Positions 12,253-24,557 are shown, counted from the stretch's first letter. The stretch is 64,000 nt of DNA from Mitragyna speciosa (GCA_024721245.1 CM045564.1:15970525-16034524); one strand, 5' to 3'. Numbers and translations: made by a program. Notes: generated by a model from the letters alone, not told the origin.

Positions 12253-12257
12253 AGCTT
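12253..12257. repeat. copia-2 target-site duplication AGCTT (left)
   Basis: AGCTT lies directly outside the left LTR and is repeated exactly at 16840-16844. Confidence 0.85.
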
Positions 12258-12569
12258 TATAAAAAACAAAAAGTGTATAACTTATAGCTAACAAAGGAAA
12301 ATATTCATGGAGAATGAATCTTCTTATTATTGAGTTCAAGATAAAAGGACATTACATCAGACTCTAATTTATAAGATTGCAATTAACAAACTTCTCCTAA
12401 AAGAACTCAACTACTCAGCATAATCTATGGAGAGCATAATGCTCTCATAACCAACTTATCTACTCCAAAATAATAGGAACAAAGTAATGACCAAGTAAAA
12501 CAGTAATGACCAAGTAAAACTAAAACTTTGACAGCAAATAAACAAAGTAAGATGCACTAATTTATAACA
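12258..12569 (-). repeat. copia-2 3' LTR
   Basis: 312 bp. On the minus strand it begins TGTTATAAATTAG after the purine tract CTAAGGGGGAG and ends GTTTTTTATA. It has a duplicated AATGACCAAGTAAAAC segment absent from the other LTR. Confidence 0.88.
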
Positions 12570-12629
12570 CTCCCCCTTAGTGCATACTTACGACTAATAA
12601 CTCCAAGAGCTATTCTAAAACATTCAAAC

Positions 12630-13016
12630 TCAGGCTTTCCTAATGGCCTTTGTAAAAATGTCAGCCACTTGTTTATTTGAAGAAATTCCCTTCAACTCAA
12701 GTTCTTGATCCAACACCTTCTCTCGAATGTAGTGATGACGAACTTCAATGTGCTTTGTTCGTGCATGAAAGACTGGATTTGAAGCAAGTTTGATAGCACT
12801 CTCATTATCACAATACATTTTTACAGCATAATCAACTATACCAAATATATCTCCAACCAAATGCTTCAGCCAAATACATCCTTGTGCTACCATTGTTGCT
12901 ACCATATATTCAGCTTTAGTGCTAGACAGAGCAATAACTGACTGCTTCTTGCTACACCACGAAACAGCAGTAGAATCAATACTAAAACAGTATCCTGAAA
13001 TTGGATCGACAATCAT
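12630..13016 (-). pseudogene. copia-2 RNase H
   Basis: Reads WCSKKQSVIALSSTKAEYMV, then MYCDNESAIKLASNPVFHAR and the tail VADIFTKA, which are the copia RNase H landmarks: E in AEYM, D in CDNES, and the HTKHIEVRHHYIRE block. The first RNase H strand (GYTDVDWAANLDDCRS) is in another frame just upstream, so a frameshift near 13000 separates them. The enzyme would remove the RNA strand of the replication intermediate. Confidence 0.88.
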
Positions 13017-14313
13017 CCAAATTAGCTGCCCAATCTACATCGGTATATCCACTCAACAAAAAATCACTTCCTTTCTTGTACATGAGACCATAATTAGTAG
13101 TCCCCTTAACATATCGTAGAATCCGCTTGGCAGCATCTAAGTGAGAAGTTCTTGGATTCTGCATGAATTGAGATACGACACCAACTAAATATGAGATCTC
13201 AGGTCTTGTGATAGTTAGATAAATTAAACTACCAACAAGTTGTCTGAATTTTCTGGCATCCTTTAACAACTTTCCTTCATCTTTCATCAACTTGAGATGT
13301 GGCTCCATAGGAGTGGCTTTTTCTTTTGACTCCCCCATGTCAAAATGCTGCAAGAGTTCCTTTGCATATCTGTTTTGAGAAATGAAATATCCTTGATCTG
13401 ATTTTTCAACTTCTAGACCAAGAAAACAACCAACTTCCCCCAAGTTCTTTATCTCAAAACGAACTGATAGTTCATTTTTCAACATGGAATTCCTAGCTTC
13501 ATTGTTCCCTGTAATTATCATATTTTCCACATATAATAGAACCAACAAATGCAAATTTGATTCTAGTTTAATGAACAAACTAGAATTTGCATCAAAAACT
13601 TTAAATCCACAAAAGATAAAGTATTGAGAAACTTTACCATACCAAGCACGTGGTGCTTGTTTGAGGCCGTATAACGCCTTCTTAAAATGACAGACATGAT
13701 GAGGATACTGGTTGGAAACATAGCGTTTAGGTTGCTCCATAAATACATCGTGATCCAATTCTCCGTAAAGGAATGCATTCTTTACATCAAGTTGCCGTAA
13801 TTTCCAACTTTTAAAAGCTGCAAGAGAAAAAATAGTTCTTAGTGTTACCATTTTTTCAACGGGGCTGAATGTCTCCTCATAATCTAACCCATAGCTTTGA
13901 GAAAAACCACGAGCAACAAGCTTGGCTTTGCATCTATCAACGGTCCCATCTGATTTTCTCTTCAAACAGTAAACCCATTTACAAGTAATAGGCTTACAAT
14001 TTTATGGTTTTGATACCAATTCCCATGTTTGATTCTTATTTAAAGCCTCAATTTCTTGTTGCATAGCTGCTTCCCATTCTGGACAGTCTTTGGCTTCCTC
14101 ATAACTTGATGGTTCTTCTTCTACTGCTCCGATAAAGAAGCATGACGCAACAGTGTATTGGTTGAGCTGCAACTCATAGTCTTGAAGGTAACTTGGCTGC
14201 CTTTTCTCTCTTATAGACCTCCTTTGAACTTGTTCAACACTATTAGAATTTGAGGTGTCTAGACATTCATCATAATTTGGAGCCTCAAGGCTATCTTCTG
14301 GATACAGCTGCAC
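12982..14313 (-). pseudogene. copia-2 reverse transcriptase
   Basis: RVT_2-type RT. Landmarks in order are ALNKNQTWELV, then after an in-frame TAA near 14000 CKAKLVARGFSQ, ETFSPVEKM, QLDVKNAFLYGELD, ALYGLKQAPRAWY, LYVENMIITG, LGLEVEKSDQGYFISQ and YLTITRPEISY. The first catalytic Asp is present in QLDVKNAF, but the YVDDM box is YVENM, replacing both aspartates. The polymerase is therefore inactive even apart from the stop and frameshifts. Confidence 0.9.
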
Positions 14314-15584
14314 ACTTTCTTGATCACCATCAAGAGCAACTTCTTGAATGGATTTTTCTGTGCAAAATAATAAGATGACATTTCATCGAACACCACATTT
14401 CTGGAAATGACAAACTTCTTTGTTTCTGGATCCATACACTTCCACTCTTTTCTGCATGAATCATAGCCAACAAAAATACATTTCTTTGCTTTCGGGTCAA
14501 GCTTAGTTCGGTCAAATTTTGGAATATGAACATAGCAAACTGAACCAAATACCCAAAAATAACTTACATTTGGCTTTACATCATACAAAAGCTCAAAAGG
14601 AGATTTCTCCTTACCTGGCCATGGAGGTAAATGATTTATTACATGGCATGCACATTGAAAAGCTTCAGCCCAGAGCTCTTGTGGGAGATTTTTATCATGC
14701 AGCAATGAGAGACTCATAGAACCAAGATGAGCCAATTTCCTCTCAGAAACACCATTTTGCTGAGAAGTATTTGGACATGTCATTTGCCGTGAAATGCCAT
14801 TACTTTTACAATATTGCCAGAAATCATCTGACATATATTCTCCTCCATTGTCACTCCGTAGGCATTTAATTTTCTTCCCAAATTCCTTCTCCATAACAAT
14901 TTTAAATTCAGCAAACTTTGACAATGCTTCACTCTTCTCTTTTAAAAATGTCACCCAAGTATACCTTGAGAAATCATCTACCAATACCATGGCATAGCGA
15001 TATCCACTGTAGCTGGATGTTTTTGTTGGTCCCATCAAATCTGTATGAACTAATTCAAACGTAGAAGATATGCGATTTGATGATTTTGTGAAAGGAAGAC
15101 AATGTGACTTGCCAAATTGACACCCTTGGCAAATTACATTTTCATGAACATTTTGCAAAACTGGTAAGCCATCCACCAACTTCTTTGAGGAAATTTGCTG
15201 CAGCAATTGATAACCTAGATGACCCAACTGAGCATGCCAAATTATTGTGCTATCAGTTTGGCTTGTCTTCTTCACATAAGCTTCTCCTATTGACATGACA
15301 AATAAGAAACCTCTCTTCTCATTCATGCCAATCTTCACTACTCCTCCTTTTGCAACTGGATAAGCTGAATCATCAACTATAACAATAACCCGCTCTTCTT
15401 TATGTTGACACATCTCTGAGAGTAGTGAGTCATTTCCAGTTACATGATGAGAACTACCTAAATCCATGATACATTCCTCTTTGCTTATTGCATGATTAGA
15501 AAGAACTTGAATTTGTGTTGATTGAGCAGCAACATTGCTCCTTCCTTCAACTACTTCTATACTGAAGCATTGCTCCCAGTTAAC
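14259..15584 (-). pseudogene. copia-2 protease end, pre-integrase and integrase
   Basis: The frame runs on from gag through a single TAG at 15585. The protease active site reads MDLGSSHHVTGN, with Leu where the catalytic triplet D-S-G has Ser. The pre-integrase HHCC region is WHAQLGHLGYQLL and CQGCQFGKSHCLPF. The integrase core follows, with D in VHTDLMGP, D in LRSDNGGEY and E in NGVSERKLAH, all three catalytic acids present. It ends with the copia integrase tail (FGSVCYVHIPKFDRTKLDPKA). A frame change near 14260-14313 leads into RT. Confidence 0.9.
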
Positions 15585-16436
15585 CTAATCTCCATCTTCT
15601 TTTTCACTTGCCACATTTGCTTTGGAAAGCTTCACTCTACAATTTTTCTTAATATGCCCAATTTTACCACATCTGTAACACTTGATAGTGTTTTGATTTT
15701 GTGAGCTGTCACAACCAATAGAATTGCCTTCATTTGGCCCATCTTTGCTATTCTTTTGTCCTACCGATGTGCTTTTCTTATTATGTTTTCCCTTCAAGAA
15801 GAGGATAGCTTCTGAATCAAGATGCTTTGCCATTTGTTTTGCCAAAGCCTCCTGGTTAGAAAGCAAAATTTCTAATTCTTCAACTGAAGGTTGATTTGCC
15901 CATCCTTGAATGGAGGTAACAAAAGGAGTGTACTCTCTTCAATCCTCGAATTAGAAACCGTCGCAATCTTGCTTCACTAATCTTCTCATCAGCATCTAAT
16001 TCTGAAATTTCAGCACAAAGACTTTTAACTCGCAAGAAATATTCAGAAATAGACATACTTCCTTGTGTTAAGGATGCCAATTCATTTTCCAACAGCTGCA
16101 ACCTTGTTGTATTCTTTTTGGAAAACAGCCGCTCAAGTGTCTCCCAAACATCTTTCGATGAACTTGCATCACGAAATGATCAATGAACTCTTTGCTAATT
16201 GAAGTTCTTCAAGCAAAGAGGGATTTCCCACACTTAATCTTCCATTTTCTCCGTGGTTCAGCATTTTCTGGAGTATCAACAGGAATTTCAACATCTGCAC
16301 CTGCAATTAGATCCCACAGGTCTTGGCCTTGAAGATATGCCTCCATACACATTCTCCAGCACTTGTAGTTTGTCACTGCAAGTTTCTCAACACCATACGA
16401 TGTGTTTGAATTGTTTCCTCCATTTGCTAACTCCAC
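15585..16436 (-). pseudogene. copia-2 gag with CCHC zinc knuckle
   Basis: Starts MELANGGNNSNTSYGVEKLA (16436), followed by NYKCWRMCMEAYLQGQDLWDLI, the usual copia gag start. Frame changes lead to the UBN2 block (LASLTQGSMSISEYFLRVKS, RFLIRGLK, 16101-15950). A third frame then holds LLSNQEALAKQM and the knuckle CYRCGKIGHIKKNC near 15690-15650. The product would form the particle and bind RNA. At least two frameshifts make it nonfunctional. Confidence 0.87.
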
Positions 16437-16524
16437 CTCTCTCTACAACTTTCAATCTCCTCCAACAAGACAAATAAGCTTGATAGACAAGAAGAAAGAA
16501 AGAACAGTAAAAGTGCTTAACGAA

Positions 16525-16536
16525 GCTCTGATACCA
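16525..16536 (-). other. copia-2 primer-binding site
   Basis: On the minus strand TGGTATCAGAGC directly follows the 5' LTR, an exact match to the initiator-Met tRNA primer site used by plant copia elements. Confidence 0.92.
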
Positions 16537-16839
16537 TATAAAAAACAGAAAGTGTATACTTTAGCTAACAAAGGAAAATATTCTGGAGAATGAATCTTCG
16601 TATTATTGATTTCAAGATAAAAGAACATTACATCAGACTTTAACTTATAAGATTGAAATTAGCAAACTTCTCCTAAAAGAACTCAACTACTCAGCATAAT
16701 CCATGGAGAGCATAATGCTCTCATAACCAACTCTCATAACCAACTTATCTACTCCAAAATAATAGGAACAAAGTAATGACCAAGTAAAACTAAAACTTTG
16801 ACAGCAAATAAACAAAGTAAGATGCACTAATTTGTAACA
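16537..16839 (-). repeat. copia-2 5' LTR
   Basis: 303 bp, nearly identical to 12258-12569. It carries a short CTCATAACCAA duplication not present in the other LTR. Confidence 0.88.
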
Positions 16840-16844
16840 AGCTT
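16840..16844. repeat. copia-2 target-site duplication AGCTT (right)
   Basis: Exact copy of 12253-12257, directly outside the LTR. Confidence 0.85.
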
Positions 16845-17217
16845 AACCAGCAGACTCACAACTTTCTTTTATGGCCTTCCCTCTCCCTTCTCCCTGTCAC
16901 TCAAACATTAGGCTACCCTACCTACTAGTCGAAATAGATGCAAATCTTAATAGCGAGGCTGGCGTCATTGATAGGGTCATCACTTTCTTTTATCTTCTCC
17001 CCTCTACTTTCCCCCACCAGTCAAATACCAGGCTACCCTCCTAGTTAAAATAGAAGCAAATCTTGAGAAATGGATTTAAAAAATTATTGTTCCTATTATA
17101 CCCTCATCAATATCCTTACACAATATTCTGATGGGATTGCTTTTGTAGATATTTTGGATGCTTGAGGCTAGTTTTTTCTTTTCATAAGTGTTCATAATTT
17201 CTTTTTCTTTTTCTTTT
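16845..17217. other. no gene; degenerate duplicated pyrimidine-rich segment
   Basis: The stretch ACTTTCTTTTAT...CCCTCT...GTCA...TAGGCTACCCT near 16860-16920 recurs in altered form near 16982-17045, giving an imperfect direct repeat of about 120-bp spacing. No coding is seen. Confidence 0.45.
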
Positions 17218-17950
17218 TATTAGTTTTTCTTTTTCTTCAATTAAATTTTGCTTATGTTTTCTCAATTCAACTATAAAAGTATTTATAATTTCTATTCTTT
17301 TACCGCATACTCAGGTTCTATTCATTTGAAAAACTCACATGCATTCTACTTTTTGTTGATAAATGGTTTAAAAAATTTGTGTTAGTAATAAATAGTTTAA
17401 AATATTAAATGGTTTAAAAAAATTTATTTTTGTAATCTATATGCATCATTAATATACTGCTTATTGAAAATATTTTTACAAAATTATATACCATGAGAAC
17501 TTGCCGTGTGATTAGAGCAACCTGGAAATTTTCTTCCTAAGTTTCTAATAGTCCATAGCGCGTACTATGATACTCTTTTTTCACACCTACATCTTGTTGG
17601 GGTATTTTTAGGTGCATAGCTTAACCTCTAGCTATAAACATATGCGCCATATTACTATGAAAATATGAGCAAATTGAAGAAGATAAGAGAAATGAAATAG
17701 AAATTTAGCACCTTAAATTCGTGCAATAAATGCCCATTATTGTGTAGAGCAATTTCGACCAATATGCTGAACAGTCAAATGAGGGCTCAATAAAATGTAG
17801 ATTAAGCATATCTATATTTCAGTATGTGAGTTTTTCCAATAAATAGAACCTAAAAAGTGTAATAAAAATGAATAACCAATAAGTTTTTATGGTCAAATCA
17901 AGGAAATGCAGGCAAGAAAATTTAATTGAAGAAAAAGAAAAAATTAAAAG
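17218..17950. repeat. long inverted repeat (foldback structure)
   Basis: The left arm (about 17225-17342) and the reverse complement of the right arm (about 17823-17945) share TTTTTCTTCAATTAAATTTT exactly. After a weaker middle they also share AGGTTCTATT and GAAAAACTCACAT. The unmatched centre is about 480 bp. This could be a foldback or MITE-type element or a hairpin small-RNA source. I found no clear target duplication. Confidence 0.55.
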
Positions 17951-20900
17951 AGTGCAGAAATGTTTCTTACCAAAAAAAAAAAAATAGTAATTTTCTCACT
18001 TAAACTTTGAATGAAGAGTAAATTGGCTATTTCATAGCAAAATTGACGGAATTAATTTTTTTCTTTATCTTACAATAGATTTAGGGGGCAAAGTGCCTAT
18101 AAAAGTCTTTAGAGGAGCAAACTACAACTAAAATAATTGATAGGGGTTTACTACAATTAACCCTATTCTTTTCTTTTATTCTAGCCTATCCTAAGGTCCC
18201 ACAACAAACTACCTCTCCTAGGCTACCCCTTGTTCAGGTCACGCTATCACTTCCTCTCTCTTCCCAACCAACCTAGCTTTGAGCTTTTTCTCTTTCTACT
18301 TTATTCAATCATGCGTTCTCTTTAAATTTCACAATCCAATGTAAAAATCACAAATTTGTTAGCACAAGTACAAAATTGCTGAAGTGGAAACAATACCTCA
18401 TTGGGTTGCTTTATTTTATTTACTTTAGTTTTAAAAAAAAAATATTTCCTCTTGAATTTGCATCATTTAGCTCTTTTGCTTGCTCAATCTATTGATTCAT
18501 TAGGAATACTAACAAATAAGTTTGGCAGAAGAGTTGGAAATATGAAGATATTCTTCATATTTCATAATTATGTTCATTTATGGAAAGTTGCGTAGCTGAT
18601 GTTATTAACACAAAAATTATATTAGTATCTGTGCTACATAAGAGTGGGTGGGCTGATTAATCGTCCCATACATCCAATATTTTAATCAAAACTAGTTGTA
18701 CCAGTTTGCCTAATTAACTAACTTATCCAATTTTCATTAGTTGGTTAATTGTTAACCAGTTACCTAGTTGAAAAGAGTTGGGTACAGTAGGTAACAGTAA
18801 CCGTATGATATTGAATCGATCTAAAAAAATTGATGAAAAAATATTACAATATAAATACTCATTCAAATTAAAAATATACGTATGCAATATCAATTACTTT
18901 GCTAAATAAATAATAAAATTATAAATTGAAATATTTGCGTCCATTATTTTGCAAGTTAAAATACAAACCAAAATTCTTCACAACACAAGTAAGAAAAATA
19001 CTTGTGTTATCTTCATACTTCACAACTAAATTATACCAAAGTAATTCTTTAGCTAACAACAAGATATGTATGATAATCAAAGTATTAAAACAAATGATAA
19101 TATAGAAATAAAAAAATCAAATGCAAAGAAAAATCAAGTATGATACTTAGGTTTTGAGTTATCTGAGGCTTTTGAGAATACAATGACTTAATAATTCTCA
19201 ATGCTTCTATTAAACTTACAAATATTAGCCTCTTAAAGATACATATTGACTGATTTCAGTTAATCGCAATTTTCAAACATTAATACCCAAAATCAAAACA
19301 TTTTTTGAATTGAGGTTCAATTAACATACCAGATTTCAAAATTCAGAATCGATTACTCTCATTTTTGATTTGGAATGAACTGATGTTTGAGTTTTTTTTT
19401 TGGTTTTTTTCCTATAGTTAGTGCTAAAGCACACTCGACTTGTGTGCAAAATTAAAAGACATAAATTTTTTGAAATAAAAGAATTTTTAATTTAAAAAAC
19501 AAAGATTAAAGTTATGTTTTCAATTTACAAAATTGTTGTTATGATTAAGGATATGTTAGATGATTTTGTTTAAAAGTTTACGGTTACTTAGTGCTATTTG
19601 AAATTCATGGTTTGGGATGATTTGAAAGTAATAAAAAAAACTAATATAACATTGAAGGAAGAGGGCAATACACGAATACGTGCTCTTCTTTCAAATACCA
19701 ATGAGTGCTTCCCTTCATGTAGAGTATTGATAGTGTCTAATTCTTTTTGCTGGTTAAAGTAGTGATATTATTGGCCATAGAAGTGGTGTGAAGGTGGAGT
19801 ACAATTGAGGGGAAAAAAAATAAGGACGGAAAGAAAACACAAATGCCTCATTTGGTTGGCAAAAATTCTTGTCTAGAAGAGTAATCTTTTTCTTAAAATT
19901 TAAATTTTACTATTTAGTTCATTTTCAACTAAGGAAGTAAAAACAATCTCAAAACTTGGAGAATAGGTGTAGAATCCTAGGATTCTAAATCCTCAACCTC
20001 CAATAGATGTTATGATTACTTTCCTCAAAATTTTAATTTAAATATAAGGATTAAATATTTGAATGTTCCTTCTCTCTTCTTTTATCTCTACATAAAATTA
20101 AAATATTAATGCTAATTCTTTAAAAAAAAACTCTTATTTTTCAACTCTTGTATTATATTCCATATTAAAATTATTTCAAACCAATGAAATCTATATAACT
20201 TTCCTATTAAAATTCTTAACAGTGTAAAAACATAATAAATGAATATCTTTTATGAAATTATATTCCAAGAAATTATATTCATTGTCAACTTTATTCTCCT
20301 GCCACTAAAATGAAGAAAGGGAAAAATAAATGAATAAAAAAGATAAACATATGGGGTCCACGTAATCAACATAGGAAGCAATAAAGTGCTGTTAAATTTT
20401 GCGATATGCATATCAGTTTAGCACATAAGTTAGATACTTTGAATATTTTAATTCTACACATCAAGAATAATACAGAAAAAATAACTTAACGAGAAAAAAA
20501 AAAACCTCTGTTCCTCACTCAAAAAAAAAAATCAAAATATAATGTGAATGTGTGTCTGGCACGCACATAAACGTAAGTATTGCTGTACACAGGTGTCCAT
20601 TATTCTTTCTTTTTTAATTTTCAATCTTTAAAAGGTATCTTCATTTTTGAAAGAAATTAAGATAGATAGTATATTTTTCTAAAATCTCTCCATATTTATA
20701 TTTTGAAATCTTCTTTATGATAATTCAATTAATCCTTCTCTAATTAACTATTTTTTAAAATTTTTATTTCTTTTGAATTTGCTTCCATAACAAGGAAATA
20801 GTCAAAACTTAGGATTCAAAATGAGACTTTCCAACATTATTTAAAAAATTTTCTTTATTCAATTAAAGTTCATACGTTCTTAAGTTGAAATTTTTAACCT

Positions 20901-21723
20901 TCTATTTTTCAATTTTTAAAATTAGCTTTATTAATTTCAATTGGCATTGTTATTAATTCTTGTGTAACCTAACAATTCTTTAGAACATTTTCCGTAAATA
21001 TCATTGGTTGAAAAAATGTGTATGTATGAATCTTAAATATATGCTACTTTCTCAAGAAATAAAAGAAGCAACAACCTCATAACAACCTTACAGTAGATTT
21101 AGATATATTCATTAATAAAATAGATTATTTTTTAATTTTTTTCTGCTTTTCTTATATTTTTCTTTTCTTTTTTCCATTTTACACAATAGTTTAATTTTAA
21201 TAATTAGTATTTCAAGTTTTGGATATATATATATCTGTGCTAACAAATTTATGTTTCTAGATTAATATCAAATTTTTTTTGCATAATATTTTTTCAATAA
21301 TCTTTATAGAAAACACGTCCATCTAGGCATATAATTTCTTTTTATTTTTTCTTTCTCAACTTATAATTTAAAAATTATATTGATTTATGAATTATAACTA
21401 AGATAGCTAATGTAACTTTATAAAATCTCCATTTTATCTTTTCTTAAATCTTTTTTCACACAATTAAATTGCTATTAATCTAACAACCCAACCAAGATAC
21501 GCACTATATCCTAATTGAGCATCTACCAAGCTCTCACCAGGATCCACTAGTCATGACTTTGAAGTACATAAGTTTAGCTTATAATTACAAAACCCAAAAA
21601 ATAATTGCAACAATGCGAGGCATCTCAGCCTCAAATGTACACCACCATAACAAACTTATACTATTGCAAGTGCACAGCCTCACTACCCTATCTCGTACTT
21701 AATTACCTATAAGGAAAACAAAT
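17951..21723. other. AT-rich DNA without recognisable genes
   Basis: Long low-complexity AT stretches, frequent A and T runs and no domain on either strand. This may be old decayed repeat or intergenic DNA. Confidence 0.5.
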
Positions 21724-21728
21724 ATAGC
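21724..21728. repeat. target-site duplication ATAGC of solo LTR A (left)
   Basis: ATAGC precedes TGTTGCAC here and follows ACACATCA at 42958-42962. Confidence 0.75.
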
Positions 21729-22378
21729 TGTTGCACAATTTCTGCAAGTATACAGAATCGTAACAAGTAATATAATGATGAGTAGAGATCGTTCCCACGA
21801 GGATTAGTTACTTAGCCACCTATCAATTCGTTTTTATTTGTCTAAAGCTTCCAATTGAAGTTAAGAAAACTCACAGTAAATTCTCAACTGAGAGTACTTT
21901 GAAACTAAATTAATACTAAATTACTAAACTAAAATCGCACAAGCAATTAAATCTAGTGAAGAATCAACAACCCACAAAGATTAGGAATTAATACTCACCC
22001 ACAATCAGTTCAATTAATTAACCTATGAATTACCCATGCTTTATCATGACCCGAGTTTTTCCAAAAGACATCAATTAAATTCTCTCAATGTTTAATGACT
22101 AAACCTTAGTTTAATTAATTGAAAAACACATTAACCCACTCTCATGGCACTCATCCGTTAAACAATCAACCTAATAAAGCTAATATGCGCAACTCCTAAG
22201 GGTATCTAATTACTGATGACAATCTCTTGCCAATAAGTGACTAGATTGATAATTGTAGATCTATTCTACTACCATCTCTCAATGCGTAGCACAACAAAAA
22301 TCATAACCATGGTGGCCAAGCATGATTAAGCATTAAGTATAACAATCATCACATAATAAAAGCACGATTCATAAATAG
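21729..22378. mobile_element. solo LTR A, left part (interrupted by the CACTA element)
   Basis: Starts TGTTGCACAATTTCTGCAAG and contains GATCGTTCCCACGAGGATT, a phrase I associate with a common family of plant LTR retrotransposons. The LTR resumes at 42375 after the CACTA insertion and ends ACACATCA at 42957, so it has TG...CA ends and flanking ATAGC repeats. The reassembled length is about 1.23 kb. No internal retrotransposon region is present, as expected after LTR-LTR recombination. Confidence 0.75.
22376..22378. repeat. CACTA target-site duplication TAG (left)
   Basis: TAG directly before CACTACAAG, repeated at 42372-42374. Three-bp duplications are typical of CACTA elements. Confidence 0.85.
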
Positions 22379-22397
22379 CACTACAAGAAATTAAGTC
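22379..22397. repeat. CACTA left terminal inverted repeat
   Basis: CACTACAAGAAATTAAGTC. It differs from the right TIR at few positions and is followed directly by the first subterminal motif TTTACCTACACACAT. Confidence 0.9.
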
Positions 22398-23220
22398 TTT
22401 ACCTACACACATGATGTGTGGGTAAAAATACCTTATGTGTATACAAAATCTTTACCTACACATAAAATAAATGTTAGCAAATGTCTCTATTGTTCTGCGG
22501 AGAAATATTTTTACCTACACATATATTTATGTGTGGGTAAAAGTAAAATCTATACCTACATATATATATATGTTGGTAAATATATACAGTATGTGTAGAT
22601 AATTTGATTGCTGATTGTGTGATGATGACATGGACAATGACGTGGACGATGACGTGGATGCTGACAAAGCATCCATGCTAGCAGATTGTGTATGATGTGT
22701 GTCTACATGGCATATGATGTGGCATAGACGTGGCATAGTGAGGTGGCATGCCATTTTCATGTGTAGATAGAACTTTGGGTTATATGTGTGGGTAAAAGGC
22801 TATAATGTGTGGGTAAAAGACTAGTATGTGTGGGTAAAAAGAGTGCAATATGTGGGTAAAAGTTACAGAATGTGTGGGTAAAAGCCTAAAAATGTGTAGG
22901 TAAAAATTACAGAATGTGTGGGTAAAAGCTTAATAATATGTGGGTAAATTTACACTTATATTAATGGACAGTTCATATGCATGGGTAAAAGTATCTTATA
23001 TGTGTAGATAAAATTTGTTGTATTTATAAGTAACACATTTATATGTGTGGGTAAAGGAAACTTTATGTATGGCTATAGCTTCTCGTATGTGTAGGTAAAG
23101 ATTCCTGCATGTGTGGGTAAAGATTCCTGTATGTGTAGGTAAAGTTTGCGTATGTTAATGTAACCCTTACTTGTATATGTGGCTAAAAGTATATGTATGT
23201 GTAGGTAAACAATACCTGTA
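22398..23220. repeat. CACTA left subterminal repeat array
   Basis: It opens with a palindrome, TTTACCTACACACAT facing ATGTGTGGGTAAA (22398-22426). At least fifteen further copies of TRTGTGGGTAAA or TGTGTAGGTAAA follow, mostly in one orientation and densest at 22780-23150. A separate block at 22616-22752 repeats TGACGTGGA- and GATGTGGC-like motifs. In En/Spm such subterminal motifs are binding sites for the tnpA product, and that role is inferred here. Confidence 0.85.
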
Positions 23221-23434
23221 TGCAATTGAAATTTATATTACACATCATATATAATAAAACACAATAACTAAACAAACAATATCAATAACATCATCCAAAC
23301 ACCAGTATCAACTATTCAAGCATCAAAACAATGTCAATAACACCATCCAAACTGTCGAAATCCAAACATCCAAAAGTATCACAAAGCATAGCTTGCTAAG
23401 CTACTAATATGAGTATCACAAGTACATAAAAAAG
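23221..23434. other. tnpA 3' flank
   Basis: AT- and CA-rich sequence between the subterminal array and the tnpA stop, probably 3' UTR on the minus strand. ATCCAAAC and CATCAA motifs recur. No gene. Confidence 0.5.
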
Positions 23435-23940
23435 TCAAGCAACATCATCATGATTGGAATTAGCATCAACAAAGTCATCACTACTGCTATGCGAACGAGA
23501 GTGATCAGAATGGTGAGAGCCCGGGTCAATGTCTCCTGTGACGGGATGAGATGGTCCTGAGCCATGATCTGATGGCACATGGGGTACAGGTGGAGGACGG
23601 AATAATGTTCTTTGCAGCCAACACATGCTGCATATTCTGAACTGTGCCCTCAAGCTTGACAACTCGATTCAGCAACTGAGTGTACGTGGGACGCCCCAAA
23701 TCTCCACTGCTACCTGTGGTCCTAGAAGTGCTAGGTGACCGTCCCCAACCAAACAAACGGACTAAATGTCAGTCCGATGATCCTCTCCAATATCTCTTTG
23801 TCAGTCATCTACTCAAGGGAGTTATCCCTCCTCAACTTCATCATTTCTTCCTGTTAAAGTAAATAACAAACATTGGATTATATAGATAATGCTTTAAAGC
23901 TACAAATAAAAGTAATTAATTGAAGAAAAAATTAACTTAC

Positions 23941-24134
23941 ATATGTAGCAGCTGCTTGTGGAGAAGTCCAACCCTGCTCAGAATGCCAATGTCGCATGAG
24001 CCAAGTCTCAATTTGGCCAGTAGGAGCATCCAAATCAACTCCTCGGGCAACGCGATGGCGCGCTGTACTCTTGGAGCCATTTCTAGATTACCATTTTCGT
24101 TTGCCTGAGATTCGGTATTCCTCTTTAACCGTTC
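23941..24134 (-). pseudogene. tnpA penultimate exon
   Basis: Minus-strand segment between acceptor TTTCTAAG and donor GTAAGTT. The second half reads GSKSTARHRVARGVDLDAP, then TWLMRHWHSEQGW and AAATY, the conserved GSKSxAR block of the family. The first half (RNTESQANENGNLE) is in another frame, so an indel lies near 24080. Confidence 0.7.
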
Positions 24135-24557
24135 CTTAGAAAAACACAAAAAATAGATTTTTATTACAATGTTAATTGAGAAAATAGATAACAAAATAAA
24201 AATCTTATATATTACAAACACACAATGAAAAGAAACATTCTTTTGAGGACCGACAAACAACATGTCAATGGGGCCAATTGTAGACTTTCTCTATTCCAAA
24301 AGAACCACAAGTTAGCAACATAAAAGCTAAGTTTACATATGTAGGATATGTAAACTTAAACACTTGTGTCTAATCAGCCCGTGTACACAAGCGTAATCAA
24401 ATCTTCCACGAAAGCCCAGTTACCAGCTAAATTGAAATGATAAAAAAAAAGGTAGAGAAAAATCTAACTAGTAAAAATAATAAAAAAACCATTGTCTTTA
24501 TGTAATAAATTACCAATGGTCTAACCAATTATCGTAAATGTCTGTGCGATGTTTACA

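Larger units (their letters stand above)
12258..16839 (-). mobile_element. full-length Ty1/copia retrotransposon (copia-2), minus strand
   Basis: 4.58-kb element with LTRs of about 300 bp, a perfect initiator-Met tRNA primer site, all copia domains in order and a 5-bp AGCTT target duplication. The domains run gag, zinc knuckle, protease, integrase, RT, RNase H. LTRs are very alike except for one small local duplication in each copy. Coding is broken by in-frame stops at about 15585 and 14000 and by frame changes in gag, at about 14260-14313 and at about 12982-13016. Both the protease triad and the RT active site are altered, so it cannot be autonomous. Confidence 0.93.

Noticed and set aside
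22527..22760. Met/His/Ser-rich minus-strand ORF
   Set aside because: It is generated by the TGACGTGG and GATGTGGC repeats of the CACTA end.
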